Assembly (NCBI RefSeq): GCF_902167145.1
Contig: NC_050101.1
Location: forward strand, 110,761,789-110,825,788
DNA length: 64,000 nt
DNA from: Zea mays
Taxonomy: Eukaryota; Streptophyta; Magnoliopsida; Poales; Poaceae
Reading direction: 5' to 3'
Every line of letters begins with the position of its first letter. Within the stretch, counting starts at the first letter, position 1. Under the pieces are notes generated by a model, which worked only from the letters and a program-made list of their open reading frames with translations, made no database searches and had not been told where the DNA came from. Both the position numbers and the translations under genes were made by a program. Of the stretch, positions 36,685 through 48,357 are shown piece after piece.

Positions 36685-37055
36685 CTGGCCCTGAATTGCG
36701 TGAAAGAACTCATCTCATCCAGAACTCACAATTGAGGGTCGAATAGCAGGGATCTGGGTAGGTAGGCGAATGAACATGCCTGAGTTCACGGGACATGCAA
36801 CTCTGAACAAGTGATCGGAGTTGCTTCTCCCTCGAGTCGAGAGCCTGGACGACGACTTGTGGTTGTGGGCTTGTACACCTGCCGCCAGTCGTCGATCTTG
36901 GCTACCCCTCACTCAGGAAGAACTGTTTTTCTTTACCTGAAGAAACAAGACCACAGGCAGTGGCCCTCGCTCCCTGCTTGCTCAAAAGCCCATAGCTCAT
37001 TTACATTACTTTGACGCTTTTATCTTGAAGTAACTATACCCGCATCACTTCTCTG

Positions 37056-37062
37056 CAAAAAA

Positions 37063-37098
<36 letters not shown>

Positions 37099-37110
37099 AA
37101 AAGAGAGAGA
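37056..37110. repeat. GAAA microsatellite
   Basis: About ten GAAA units bordered by short A and GA runs. Confidence 0.95.
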
Positions 37111-37987
37111 AAATCTAGCCCCCAAAAGTAGGGCGACTTCAAGTCTTCAACATTCTCCGACGGATCCTATATGTATATACGCGCGCGTATCGCCTCTACC
37201 ATCAAAAGCGAGACAGCAAAGCTTCCAAGCATTATTCTGTCTACTCGTTCCCTTTCAGCCAGTAGCTACATGTCAGTTTGATCGTCTGTTCTGTATTTAG
37301 GATTATTAAACAGGGTATATCTTATAATTCAGCTCATGAGTTCCATAAGATTTATCACACGGCTTAACTATAACATATGCGAGACAAATTCCAAAGAAAG
37401 TTATATATATATAGTAGATTTCCTTAATTTATTTATCCTACAAAACACATCTTTGTGTCTGGACAGTAACCATATTTGGGAGGATAAATAAATTAAACAA
37501 ACCAGCTACATACCTTCTTTTAAAATTTCTCTAGCCAAGTTGTAGTTGAAGCCTGTGATGAATCTTAAAAAACTTATGAGTCGAATTGTACAAGAAATAC
37601 ACTGTTCAATAATTCCAAATACAATACTGTGCCTGAATCCTGGCAGAGGAAGTATTAGTGTATTGCTCTGAAGTACCGTGCCTGTGGCTGCCTGCAAGCT
37701 GGTAACCTTATTATTTGCAGGGGTATGGTGCTCGCCTGGATCCGAGGCTGAAGAGAGAAGAACTAGATAGAGGTGCTAATAGTGCCATAGAGGTGCAGGT
37801 GTGGGCTACTGGGCTTGACGGACGAAGGGCGTGCGCTAGCTACTACCTCTCCAATGCGCCGAGCGAGGCGAGAGAGAACACTACTAGTATACTCTATATA
37901 TAGGGATAGGATCTCGATCTCGTCGTCCCTCCTCTTACTATCTAGCTTATTCATACAGCAGTTAGCTCTTCACTCACCGGTTGGCAC
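37111..37987. other. Intergenic; possible orphan core promoter near 37,893
   Basis: CTCTATATATAGGG at about 37,890-37,904 is a good TATA box. It is followed by a pyrimidine-rich stretch (CGTCGTCCCTCCTC) like a grass transcription start and leader. No coding frame follows; a hAT MITE sits about 85 bp downstream. Weakly supported. Confidence 0.3.
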
Positions 37988-38374
37988 TAGAGATGGCCAA
38001 ACGGGCCACCCGGCCCGGTGAAGCACGGCCCGTTTTGGGCCCGGCCTGCTAGGCACGGTTAGGAAATCGGGCCGGGCCTTCTAAGTCCGTGGGCTCGATT
38101 CACTGTCCGAGTCTGGCCCGCAGCGTGCCTAAACAGATCGAAAGCGGGCCGAAAAACATGTTTTAGTGAAAAAAAGCGGGCTCAACGTGCTTAGAGATAA
38201 ACGGGCCGTGCCGGACTAGCCCACCGTGCTTAATTTCTTGTTCAAGCCCGGCCCGCTTATTCGTGCCGGGCCAGCCCGGGCCCACATAAAACCGGACCGT
38301 ACCGGGCTCGGACCGGGCCCAAACAACAGACTTCGTGCCGGGCTCGCGGGCCTCGTACTTATTGACCATCTATA
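37988..38374. mobile_element. hAT-type MITE (387 bp, 8-bp TSD)
   Basis: Ends TAGAGATGGCC and, inverted, TATAGATGGTC; flanks GTTGGCAC (37,980-37,987) and GTTAGCAC (38,375-38,382) match at 7 of 8 bases. The interior consists of GGCCCGG/CCGGGCC repeats in both orientations and can fold strongly. No coding capacity. Confidence 0.85.
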
Positions 38375-39321
38375 GTTAGCACTAACAGACAAGCATGCAA
38401 TGCGCGTTCCTATATGCACTCGTCCTTCTCCTCTACTAGCTGCATGCATGTACATTTATGGAAGTACCTAGACTCTCAGACCCGATTTTTGATGGACTGA
38501 CCAAGTTTTAGTGGATTTAAGAAATTCATGGATTCAAGTACACAACATTGCCAAATTCAAGAATCGTAAATGTATTTTACCCATACACACATATATTCAC
38601 ACACATGTATGTATATATAAGGCAAATCTATTTGTCAAACTAGGATGATGAATCGGAGGTTCATCACCTAAACCACACTCATCAACCCCACCCGACGCGT
38701 CATTCCTGGGGCCTGCGATGGACGCGTTTTAAAATAAGGTAACATATCACATCCAATAACGAAACAGCTGAAACTATGATAGAACGACCAAAACTGTGAG
38801 AAGAATGATCGAAACTACGACTGAAACTGTGATGAAATGACTCAAAACTTTGACGAAATGACTAAAACTGTAACAGAAATAAGTGGGTGTCCGAAAACCG
38901 TATTAAAATACATAAAATGGGCCCACCTAAAAAGTAATGGACGTGAAAAAACCTGTTGCCCTAACAGAACCCCACCACACACGGGCCCAACAAAATAACA
39001 GAACTATTCATGTGGTCTACTGGTTTGTTCCACCGATCACGCGTGCTATTAGTTGTCGCTTTGGACAAGATTCAAGTCAAACTTATAATAGTTTGACTAG
39101 AATCTTGTCCTCCCACGCATGTTGTTGTGCATAGCCGCGTCTGGTGCGTTAGGGGCAACACCATCATGGAGTGGATGGGCACCCGTCGTGGCTAGCACGA
39201 GATCAGGGCCGTACCCACTGGGCCTCAAGGCCGGCACGACGCGCGTCGTCTACATCGACGACTGAGAGAAGATGGTGGTCACCAGCGCGCTCGACGACAA
39301 TGGCAGTAGCGACCGACGCTA
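38375..39321. other. Intergenic sequence, low complexity in part
   Basis: 38,750-38,885 holds irregular repeats of AACTGTGA/GAAATGAC. A GC-rich patch at 39,170-39,310 looks coding-like but is interrupted by stops and unidentified. Confidence 0.5.
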
Positions 39322-39715
39322 TATCTAACACTATTTACACTCAAACTTTAGAATTTTACGAACATGAATACCACGCCTTAGAGAAATCCACATCTCTAAT
39401 GTTAGCTCGGTATTCATGATAACTACCTGGATTCACACACGTCTGTTACGAGGGGTCGTATGTGACATCGTGTTGACCATTGTAATAACATTTATATCTG
39501 TCACTATTTACGCTCAAACTTTATGATTTTACGACCATAAATACCGTGTCCTCGAGATATCCACGTCTATCATGTTAGCTCGGTATTAACGGTAACCACG
39601 CGCGTCTGTTACGTGGGGGTCGTACGTGACATCATGTTGACTATTGTAACACCATTTATTCTGTATCTGACGCTATTTATGTCCAAACTTTAGAATTTTA
39701 TGTTCAAACCTGGCG
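39322..39715. repeat. About 170-bp tandem repeat, 2.3 copies
   Basis: The segment beginning ATCT(A/G)(A/T)CACTATTTA with CAAACTTTA and ATTTTACGA recurs at about 39,323, 39,494 and 39,664. Shared inner blocks include ATGTTAGCTCGGTATT and CGTCTGTTACG. Units have diverged noticeably. Confidence 0.8.
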
Positions 39716-40732
39716 GTGTGCCCGCAGTAACCACTGTGCTCGGAACCCACGCTCCTCAACACATACCATATTTCTAGCGTGCATAGGGAAATGAGATTCC
39801 ATGATTTATGGCGCGTTCGTACATAAAAAAACAAATCTCCAATAAACACGCCCGCGTGATCTAGGCCTAGGACGTGGGGTTGATGGAGGAGAAGCCGACC
39901 GGAGCTTCCTGTAACTAATTGAAGCCACCATTTGCTCGTGAGGAATTGTCCAAACTATTTGGTAAGGAAATCTTCAAAGATCCTTTGTTTAGCATGTCAT
40001 GACTACTAGTCTTCAAACTCAACCAAACCCGATCATCTGCTTCCCCATCCTCGTGTTGTGATATCTATTTCTGAGCCTTCACTCAAATACTTGAACCATG
40101 CATGGCCCAATTCTAATCGTCATATATGAAGGCATTTACCTTCGTCTCTTCGATTCTATAAAACGTTATTAAAGTCCCCACTTGGATTTTGACACGATTT
40201 TTTTTAATTTGACCCTAGACGGTCCAAACATCCATATTTGAAATACTCTATTATTTTATATTTCATAAATTTAAATTCCTTGCATTGTTATTCAGTTTCA
40301 AAAGGTATTGGTTAATTCAAATATCACGAAAATCCCCACTTAGCCGGCGGTTGTTGCTAGCGATGGTTAATCTTTATTCGGCGTTGTGCTTGCGCATGTA
40401 GATCGAGACACGCCCACTATGTGCATGCACCTCTTGTGACTTCTGAGCAAGAGCAGGGGATGACTATTGGTACACTTATTGGCCCGACCCGATCCCTATA
40501 TATAAAGTAGCTATATATAACAACAAACAATGTAGTAAAGTGATATACGATTGCTTTACTAACCTCCTTGATCCTTAGGTTGGCATAGGATGTCTCACTT
40601 GGCAAGTATGTACTTCTTATAATTCCCATCTTGCCAAAAGAATCTAGATCAAAAGCAGTCTATTCTTTCGAGAACCCCTCTGGCTATCTCGAAGAAAGAT
40701 ATCATAAACAAGCTAAGCTGATAAGCACTGAA
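39716..40732. other. AT-rich intergenic sequence
   Basis: No gene recognised. A block at about 40,356-40,430 (TTGCTAGCGATGGTTAATCT to CGCATGTAGATCGAGACACG) recurs diverged at 41,166-41,245. Confidence 0.5.
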
Positions 40733-40768
40733 ATCGTGTGCCGTCGCAACACACATATATTGTACTAG
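40733..40768 (+). mobile_element. Helitron-like 3' terminus
   Basis: GTGTGCCGTCGCAACACAC, a hairpin with a 5-bp stem, is followed 11 bases later by CTAG and then T. Maize Helitron 3' ends have a CCGTNGCAAC-type hairpin about 10-12 bases before CTRR|T. No matching 5' end (TCTMTAYTA) was found upstream, so the extent of the element is unknown. Confidence 0.45.
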
Positions 40769-41165
40769 TAGAGTTTTATTGCACCATTTCTAAAGTTGTC
40801 ATATCAACCTTTATCTATCTAGGAAACAATGTATCTAGAATTTCATCATCATGAATTCTCCTAGACTTCCATAAAACTCTCTTATGTCTCTCTTTATTAA
40901 ATTGGATTGTATGTCATGTCATTCGGTTTGCTTATGTGACATTTAATAATAATGGAACTCTCATGAAACTTCCACTCCGTATATATTTTTACTCGTCCTA
41001 ATATAATTAATACAGACATCCCCATAATCCGTGAGGTAACCTATAAGGACCGGACCAGAGATAGTAGGAGTAGTTGTCATGGGGAAATGTTCATGCATGC
41101 GTAGGCAGAGCGGGGACGAGTGCGTGTGCGTCTACGTACGCTGCTGCATTGCACATGCCTAGTGC

Positions 41166-41245
41166 CGGGCCGGTGTTGCTGAGCAATGGTCAATCTGTAT
41201 ACGGCGTTGCGCTTGCGCATGCAGATCAAGACACGCCTAGTGCAT
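41166..41245 (+). repeat. Second copy of the 40,356-40,430 block
   Basis: TTGCTGAGCAATGGTCAATC through CGCATGCAGATCAAGACACG parallels 40,356-40,430 at roughly 80% by eye, about 810 bp apart in direct orientation. The origin is unknown. Confidence 0.7.
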
Positions 41246-41340
41246 GCAGAATCTCTCGTACACACGTGATGCGGTACTCTCGTACGAGCCATGCAGAGAG
41301 GTTGACTAGCTAGAAACAAAAATACTGACAAGAGGTATAT

Positions 41341-41476
41341 GGCTTGTTCGCTGGGGCTTGCTGCGGCTGCAATCCGGCTGCGGCTGCGGCTTCTACAGTA
41401 TTTTTCTCTCTATGGATTGCAGCTGCAGCAGTCCAAACAGCTGCAACAGTGTCGGCTTGCAGCCTGCCGAACACGC
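41341..41476. mobile_element. Tourist-like MITE with CTGCAGC-rich core
   Basis: Ends GGCTTGTTCGCTGGGGC and, inverted, GGGCGTGTTCGGCAGGC; the core is rich in GCTGCGGCTGC and TGCAGCTGCAGC. The terminus resembles other GGCTTGTTCGG MITEs. Flanks TAT/ATA are not a clean duplication. Confidence 0.5.
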
Positions 41477-41716
41477 CCATAGCTGTTTGGTAACCCAAAC
41501 TTGTGGAAATTTTGATTATTGATTTTAGTCATATGTTGCGTGGCGGGAGCAAAGGAAAAAGAGATGAAACATTATTTTTATGTAAGGCATAGAAATGGTG
41601 GTTGGGTAATTTTCCTGAAGTTGTCATCCATAGATAGTAGGTCTTTTTATAAAATAAGCCAAAATAAGCATAGTTGAGCAACTTATGAGATTATGATAAT
41701 TAATCTAGTCTAATAA

Positions 41717-41803
41717 TCTATCTGTTTATTTTCCATCTAGATTATTTATTATCAAATTATCTATCTGTTTATATTCCATCTAGATTATTTATTAAGCAAT
41801 ATT
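41717..41803. repeat. 43-bp direct repeat, two copies
   Basis: ATCTATCTGTTTAT followed by TTCCATCTAGATTATTTATT occurs twice in tandem. Confidence 0.85.
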
Positions 41804-41890
41804 ATATAATATGGACAAATCATAAGATGATGAACAAACATGCCTTAATTTAGTCTGCTAATAATTAGCTAACATCAGAGAAGTTAAGAT

Positions 41891-41926
41891 CCTGTTTGGA
41901 AGCAATCTAGTTTTTAGAAAACCTGT
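41891..41926. mobile_element. MITE, left part, split by the Sirevirus-like element
   Basis: TCCTGTTTGGAAGCAATCTAG starts a foldback element that resumes at 48,358 and ends at about 48,513 with TTTCCAAATAAGCCC, the inverted counterpart. The copia insertion lies between. Confidence 0.55.
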
Positions 41927-43339
41927 TGTAGGAAACGGGTGACGCCTAAGAGGGGGGGGTGAATTAGGACTTCTAAAACTTTTACTAAACTAGGCCACAA
42001 TTAAATCCCTAGAGCAAAACCTATGCAAATAATCAAGACTAGAATGTGCAAACTAGGTTTTGTCTAAGTGTTGCTATCTCTACCGCAAAGGCTAAGTTTC
42101 AATCTACACTAAATAAGTATGACTACAAGATTGAAACTTAAATGCTTAATATAAATGCGGAATGTAAAGAGCTAAGTAGAGAAGCAAACTCTCGTGGATG
42201 ACGCCGGTATTTTTACCGAGGTATCCGGAACCACGCAAGGTCCCGACTAATCCTCGTTGGTGCCCCTACGCAAAGGGAAGCCCACGCGAGGGCCAAGCAC
42301 CACGGTCGAGTAACTCCGTAGAGAGCCGCGGGCCTTCTCCACGCGCAAGTGGTGCTCCGCTTCCGGCTCCTCTCGGACGCTCCCCGCCGTCTCCACTATC
42401 GAGCTTCCGGTCGAAAACGCCGCGGGCCTCGTTCCCTCCGGTACACGGTGGCGGCCGTGACACAAACGCAGTTGTCACGGTCTCGCAAGACTCTCGCCCC
42501 ACTCGGTACAATTACAACGACTCACGCAAGAGCCGAGGGGTTGTGTGGTTTTACAAAACTCACTCAACTAACTAGGGTTCACCTAGAGCAAGCGCTAAAG
42601 CGGTCTAACTAACCTAAGCACTTCGCAAAGCACCTACGCTAATCACCGAGTGATTCTATTAAGCACTTGGGTGTTTGAGCACTTGGAAATATGCACTATG
42701 TGTCTTGGTATGTTGCTTGGGCTCTCACACTTGAGAATGGCCGGTTGAGGTGGTATTTATAGCCTCCACACCTCCAACTAGCCGTTGGACAGAAAGCAGC
42801 AGCTTTCTATCGTCGGGTGCACCGGACAGTCCGGTGCACCACCGGACACTGAACAGTTGATGTCCGGTGCACGCCACGTCAGCCGACCGTTGGCGCCTGT
42901 AGCAGTCGACCGTTGGATCCGACCGTTGCCGTCTGCCCATTGGCACACCGGACAGTCCGGTGCACACCGGACATTCCGGTGCTACAGCAGAGAGCGCCTG
43001 CCTGCGGCCTCTCTGCGCAGACTGTCCGGTGCCTCACCGGACAGTCCGGTGCACACCGGACACCAATGTCTGGTGCGCCACCAGGCGCTGGCTGACAGCC
43101 CTTATCTTGGATTTCTTTGCTGATTTCTTTGGGCTTCTTTGTTCTTGAGTATTGGACTCCTATGCATCTTTTTATGTCTTCTTTTGAGGTGTTGCATCCT
43201 CATTGCCTTGGTCCAATTCTCTTCGCATCCTGTGAACTACAAACACAAACACTAGAAAACTTATTAGTTCACGGATTGTGTTGTTCATCAAACACCAAAA
43301 CTCAATTAGCCAAAAGGCCCGGGGTCCATTTTCCTTACA
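41927..43339 (-). repeat. 3' LTR of the Sirevirus-like element (1,413 bp)
   Basis: On the minus strand it opens TGTAAGGAAAATGGACCCCG and closes CCCGTTTCCTACA. 42,800-43,080 carries repeated CACCGGACAGTCCGGTGCAC palindromes. AAAAAGGGGGAGAT directly precedes it on the minus strand as the polypurine tract. Confidence 0.95.
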
Positions 43340-44752
43340 ATCTCCCCCTTTTTGGTGATTGATGACAACACAATCAAAGCAAGCAAATAATACAAGTATT
43401 TGAGTGAAAATATGCAATCTACTTGCTAAGATGCATGATTGTCCCCACAATGTGATATTATGGACTTAAGCCTCCCCCTAACTCCATAATTCACTTACTT
43501 CCTATTTTTGGACTAAATAACCAAAACCACTTGAAAAGCCATTTGTAGATATAAAATTTTAAATTGGTGGTGTTTGGTGTTTGATATAGTTTTCATTGCT
43601 TTGGTCCCTAAACTTCTCCCCCTTTGGCATCAACCACCGAAAAGGAAGACATTAAAAGCATGTAGGAAGTAAATAAAAGCTTGCCCTCATCAAGAATTGT
43701 ATCAACTGATATCACTAGAAGGATATTAAATTAAACCATGAATGATACCACTTGTAGGAGTCCTCAAAAGATTACTCCTCCTAAATGAGTATTCTCCTTT
43801 AGAAAGAGTTTTTCTCCCCCTTTAGAGATGAAGAAATACTCCCCCTGACAGAGATCCTCTACTTAGGAAAAAGCATGTGAAAATTAGAGGTGCAAGACAT
43901 GATTTGAAAAGACTAGCTTCCCTTATGCATAGGTAACAGAATATGAGTTAACTACTTATGCATTTTTAGCAACATGGAAGCATATGATATGAAATATAGT
44001 CTAATCAAATGTTGGAGAAGACATGTAAATGATACTGAATGTAGCCTCAAAAGATACCAATTGAAGATCAATGGCGAGCTTGAGAGTCATGAGAGTTCTT
44101 GGAGATTTTGCAGTGGAAGATTGTTGTCTTTCTCCGGGGACTTCATTTTCCTTACAATGAGACTATCACATGAAATAGACTTGAAAAGATGTTAGTCTCA
44201 AAGTGTTAGATTATAGAGTAACCTCCCCCTAAAGGTGTGCATACAAGTTTTGAATACTTGTAGGAGACATGCACTTTGATTTGATATCAAGAGGGGCAAT
44301 TTATCCATAATCCAAACTTCGGCACATATAAGTTAAATGATACACTTGTAGAAATCAAAATTTTCAATTGATGCATCATTTACTATGGAGTGATATAGAA
44401 GCTATGTGCCGTGCTTAAATAAACATTTTAAGCCATGTAGGTTTGCTTATGTATATGAATTAAAAACAAGCAATCCTACCATATGATTTACCTAGTATGC
44501 ATGATTTTAAACAAAAGTACATAACAAATGTAATACTAGGCAAGAAAGGTAAACTAGATAAAAGATAAATAGATACACATATCTAAAAACGAGAAATACA
44601 ATAAAACTAGTTACCTTAGTCATGGGTGGGAAATTTGGGTCCAAAATTTTCACTAACCCACTTGGCAATAAACTTGATCCAATATGATGTACCCCATGAT
44701 ATACATCCCAACTTTGCCAAGTCTCCAAATTTCCCGAAAACCTTCGGTCCAC
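43340..44752 (-). other. Non-coding pol-less region of the Sirevirus-like element
   Basis: AT-rich, without open frames of note. CTCCCCC/CTCCCCCT blocks at about 43,342, 43,473, 43,615, 43,816, 43,842 and 44,223 are repeated polypurine tracts on the element strand. Confidence 0.75.
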
Positions 44753-46858
44753 TCACTTCCCTTTCGGGATCCAAACCTTCTTGGTGCTTTTCATGGTTGA
44801 AATTATCTCCTTTGGCACCCAGATGCGTTTGGCCCCTTTTCCTTTGTTGGCTTGCTTGTTGGCCTTGATTGCTATCACCTTTCCATTCTTTTTCTTCTTG
44901 ATCAAATATGGTGTAGCATCCTTTTTGTTCACCTTTTTGATGTAGGTGTTGGAGACTTTGCTTGATGGCTTTTGCTTGAGCTTTTGCCTTTGTTTATCCC
45001 CGGTCATCGCCTTACATTGGAAAGACTTGTGGCCTTCCTTGTGGCATAGCCTACAAATCACAGTTTCTCCCTCTACAGGCTTGTTCACTCCCACAGTGGT
45101 GTTATCCTGTGGAGGTCGGATTTGTTTGGCTTTGCCTTTCTTGTCATACAAAGCCTTGCCAAGGCGAGCCACTTCTTGCTTTAATTGTTCATTTTCCTTT
45201 GCAACCTCATCCGAACATGTCTCTACAACAATATTCTCAACAACGACTTGGTTGCAGGGGTTAGAATCATCAATTAAATCAAAGCAGGAAGTAGAAGCAT
45301 CTTTCTTAATTATTTCAGGCATTTCAATTAAAGATGCTGCTGGGGTGCTACCAATGTTTTCTAGCTTAGTAGTTAGCTCATTGTTGTGTATGCTAAGAAT
45401 TTCCATTTTCTCTAGCAAATTTTCAATACCTTCTTGGGAGCTAGCTAACTTAGCCTTAAGTTTTTCATTCTTTTTAACAAGGCTATCATCGGTAGCAGTG
45501 GATGGAACACTAGATTCTAATAGCTCAATTTTAGTTGATAGCTCACTATTTAAGTTTGCAAAAGTTTCAAATTTTTCTAGCAAACCTTTGTAATCATTTT
45601 AAGAGCTAACCAACTTATTTTTCAAAGTTTTAAGTTGAGCTTTTTGCTTAGTGCAAACATCCTGGAAAAATGCTACGGCTTCCGCAAGCTCTTCTAGAGA
45701 GGCCTTTCCCTCACCTTCATCATCACTACTACTTTCATCACTAGAGGATGGAATGCTTTTGTTACCTCTTGCCATAAGGCATTTGTGTGATGACCGTGAT
45801 GATCGTGACGAGGACCGGTGGCTGCGCGTCCTTGGAGGTTCATCTTCACTTGAAGAATCATCCCAAGTTCTAACACTTGTGAGCGCCTTGCCTTTGCTCC
45901 TCTCCTTTTTGGGTTTGGCCATATTTGGACAGTTGTCCCTGAAGTGGCCCTTCTCCCCACATGCGAAGCATCCTCTCTTCCTTTGCTTTTTCCTGTCAAT
46001 GTTAAAGAGAAGATCCTCGACCTGCAGGGGCACACCCATTAGATTAATCTTGCGGATCATCCTCATTACCTTTCCGACGCGTCGGATTGTTTCTTCGTCC
46101 TTAGAGGATGATGTGCATGGTTGATTATCTTCATCATCATCACTTTCTTCTTCTTCCTCTTCTTCACTTGAGGAACTTGGAGTGCGAGCCTTCTTTTTTC
46201 CCTTCCTTTCATCACATGCAAAAGCATATGGTCTTGAGGAAGTTGGCTCCTCACCCCGACCCATTTTTCGCGACATCTCGAAAGCCGCGATTTTCCCAAT
46301 CACAATGGTCGGGGTCATGTTGCTCAAGTCCTCCATGTTGTGAAGGATGGTGATGATGCTCCCATATCTTTGTTGTGGTAGCAGGGAGATAATCTTCCTC
46401 ACAATGTCCGCATCACCTAGCTTATTAATGCCAATAGAGTTGAGCTCATTGATTATTAGATTCAAACGAGAATACATGTCTCTAACAAGCTCATCATCTT
46501 TCATGGCAAAAGAATTATACTCATTTAACACTAGGCAATGTTTTTGCTCACGGACATTGGATGTGCCGTCATGGAGCTCATGCAATTTTAGCCAAATCTC
46601 ATTAGCAGTTTTCAAGGTAAATACTTGGTTAAAAATATCCATGCTAAGAGATTCATACAAGCAATTTTTGGCTCTAGCATTTAAATGAATTTCTTTTTCC
46701 TCACTCGTGGTGGGTTTCTCGGGATTCTTGAGGGGTTTCATCCCATCACGAGTGACTCTCCAAACACCTAGATCAACGGCCTCTAGGTAACAAGCTATTC
46801 TAGCACTATAATATGGGAAGTTAGTGCCGGCGAAGTGTGGTGGCCTATGGGTATCCAT
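44753..46858 (-). CDS. gag: Gag of the Sirevirus-like element (one in-frame stop)
   Basis: An ATG at 46,858 opens a frame for 701 codons to 44,753 with a single TAA at 45,601-45,599 (codon 420). The frame before and after it is the same, and the context (KLVSS stop NDYKG) suggests a former Gln. Order: UBN2/DUF4219-type gag domain beginning MDTHRPPHFAGTNFPYYSAR; an acidic Ser/Glu linker; a CCHC knuckle CFACGEKGHFRDNC; an Arg/Ser-rich linker; a long coiled coil; a second Cys/His knuckle CRLCHKEGHKSFQC near 45,060; and a Lys-rich tail. Gag packages the RNA; with pol absent it is the only product. Read-through or a truncated N-terminal gag are both possible; a sequencing or assembly error at one base cannot be excluded. 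Confidence 0.9.
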
Positions 46859-46928
46859 CCCTTCTTCTAAAAAGGGTCGGCTCTTTTAGCGGTGAAGCTA
46901 AAGCGTTTCAAATGAGCCAAACCGGGCT

Positions 46929-46937
46929 TTGATACCA
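46929..46937 (-). other. Primer-binding site of the Sirevirus-like element
   Basis: The minus strand reads TGGTATCAAAGC just inside the 5' LTR, an initiator tRNA-Met type site. Confidence 0.8.
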
Positions 46938-46939
46938 CT

Positions 46940-48357
46940 TGTAGGAAACGGGTGACGCCTAAGAGGGGGGGGGGGGTGAATTAGGACTTCTAAAACTTTT
47001 ATTAAACTAGGCCACAATTAAATCCCTAGAGCAAAACCTATGCAAATAATCAAGACTAGAATGTGCAAACTAGGTTTTGTCTAAGTGTTGCTATCTCTAC
47101 CGCAAAGGCTAAGTTTCAATCTACACTAAATAAGAATGACTACAAGATTGAAACTTAAATGCTTAATATAAATGCGGAATGTAAAGAGCTAAGTAGAGAA
47201 GCAAACTCTCGTGGATGACGCCGGTATTTTTACCGAGGTATCCGGAACCACGCAAGGTCCCGACTAATCCTCGTTGGTGCCCTTACGCAAAGGGAAGCCC
47301 ACGCGAGGGCCAAGCACCACGGTCGAGTAACTCCGTAGAGAGCCGCGGGCCTTCTCCACGCGCAAGTGGTGCTCCGCTTCCGGCTCCTCTCGGACGCTCC
47401 CCGCCGTCTCCACTATCGAGCTTCCGGCCGAAAACGCCGCGGGCCTCGTTCCCTCCGGTACACGGTGGCGGCCGTGACACAAACGCGGTTGTCACGGTCT
47501 CGCAAGACTCTCGCCCCACTCGGTACAATTACAACGACTCACGCAAGAGCCGAGGGGTTGTGTGGTTTTACAAAACTCACTCAACTAACTAGGGTTCACC
47601 TAGAGCAAGCGCTAAAGCGGTCTAACTAACCTAAGCACTTCGCAAAGCACCTACGCTAATCACCGAGTGATTCTATTAAGCACTTGGGTGTTTGAGCACT
47701 TGGAAATATGCACTATGTGTCTTGGTATGTTGCTTGGGCTCTCACACTTGAGAATGGCCGGTTGAGGTGGTATTTATAGCCTCCACACCCCCAACTAGCC
47801 GTTGGACAGAAAGCAGCAGCTTTCTGTCGTCGGGTGCACCGGACAGTCCGGTGCACCACCGGACACTGAACAGTTGATGTCCGGTGCACGCCACGTCAGC
47901 CGACCGTTGGCGCCTGTAGCAGTCGACCGTTGGATCCGACCGTTGCCGTCTGCCCATTGGCACACTGGACAGTCCGGTGCACACCGGACAGTCCGGTGCT
48001 ACAGCCAGAGAGCGCCTGCCTGCGGCCTCTCTGCGCAGACTGTCCGGTGCCTCACCGGACAGTCCGGTGCACACCGGACACCAATGTCCGGTGCGCCACC
48101 AGGCGCTGGCTGACAGCCCTTATCTTGGATTTCTTTGCTGATTTCTTTGGGCTTCTTTGTTCTTGAGTATTAGACTCCTATGCATCTTTTTATGTCTTCT
48201 TTTGAGGTGTTGCATCCTCATTGCCTTGGTCCAATTCTCTTCGCATCCTGTGAACTACAAACACAAACACTAGAAAACTTATTAGTTCACGGATTGTGTT
48301 GTTCATCAAACACCAAAACTCAATTAGCCAAAAGGCCCGGGGTCCATTTTCCTTACA
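46940..48357 (-). repeat. 5' LTR of the Sirevirus-like element (1,418 bp)
   Basis: Same ends as the 3' LTR. It differs in about a dozen substitutions and a longer G run near 46,965. The palindrome cluster lies at about 47,830-48,095. Confidence 0.95.

Larger units (their letters stand above)
41927..48357 (-). mobile_element. Gag-only, Sirevirus-like Ty1/copia element (6.4 kb, TSD CCTGT)
   Basis: Two LTRs (41,927-43,339 and 46,940-48,357) are flanked by the perfect duplication CCTGT (41,922-41,926 and 48,358-48,362). On the minus strand, TGGTATCA (initiator tRNA-Met type) follows the 5' LTR, then a single gag gene (46,858-44,753). About 1.4 kb of AT-rich non-coding sequence follows, with several CTCCCCC blocks (plus strand). 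Multiple polypurine tracts and CGG/CCG palindromes in the LTR are known Sirevirus marks. No protease, integrase or reverse transcriptase is present, so the element depends on a helper. By eye the LTRs differ at about a dozen sites in 1.4 kb (under 1%), so it is young. Confidence 0.95.

Noticed and set aside
36403..36912. Minus-strand frames with a hydrophobic tail (near 36,440-36,500)
   Set aside because: Driven by the 25-bp direct repeats; no start context or family resemblance.
39170..39310. GC-rich patch with coding-like look near ACGCGCGTCGTCTACATCG
   Set aside because: Interrupted by stops in the best frame and not attributable to a family.
42198..43123. Frames of 60-125 codons repeated at 47,215-48,166
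   Set aside because: They lie in the two LTRs of the Sirevirus-like element and are therefore identical by descent, not genes.
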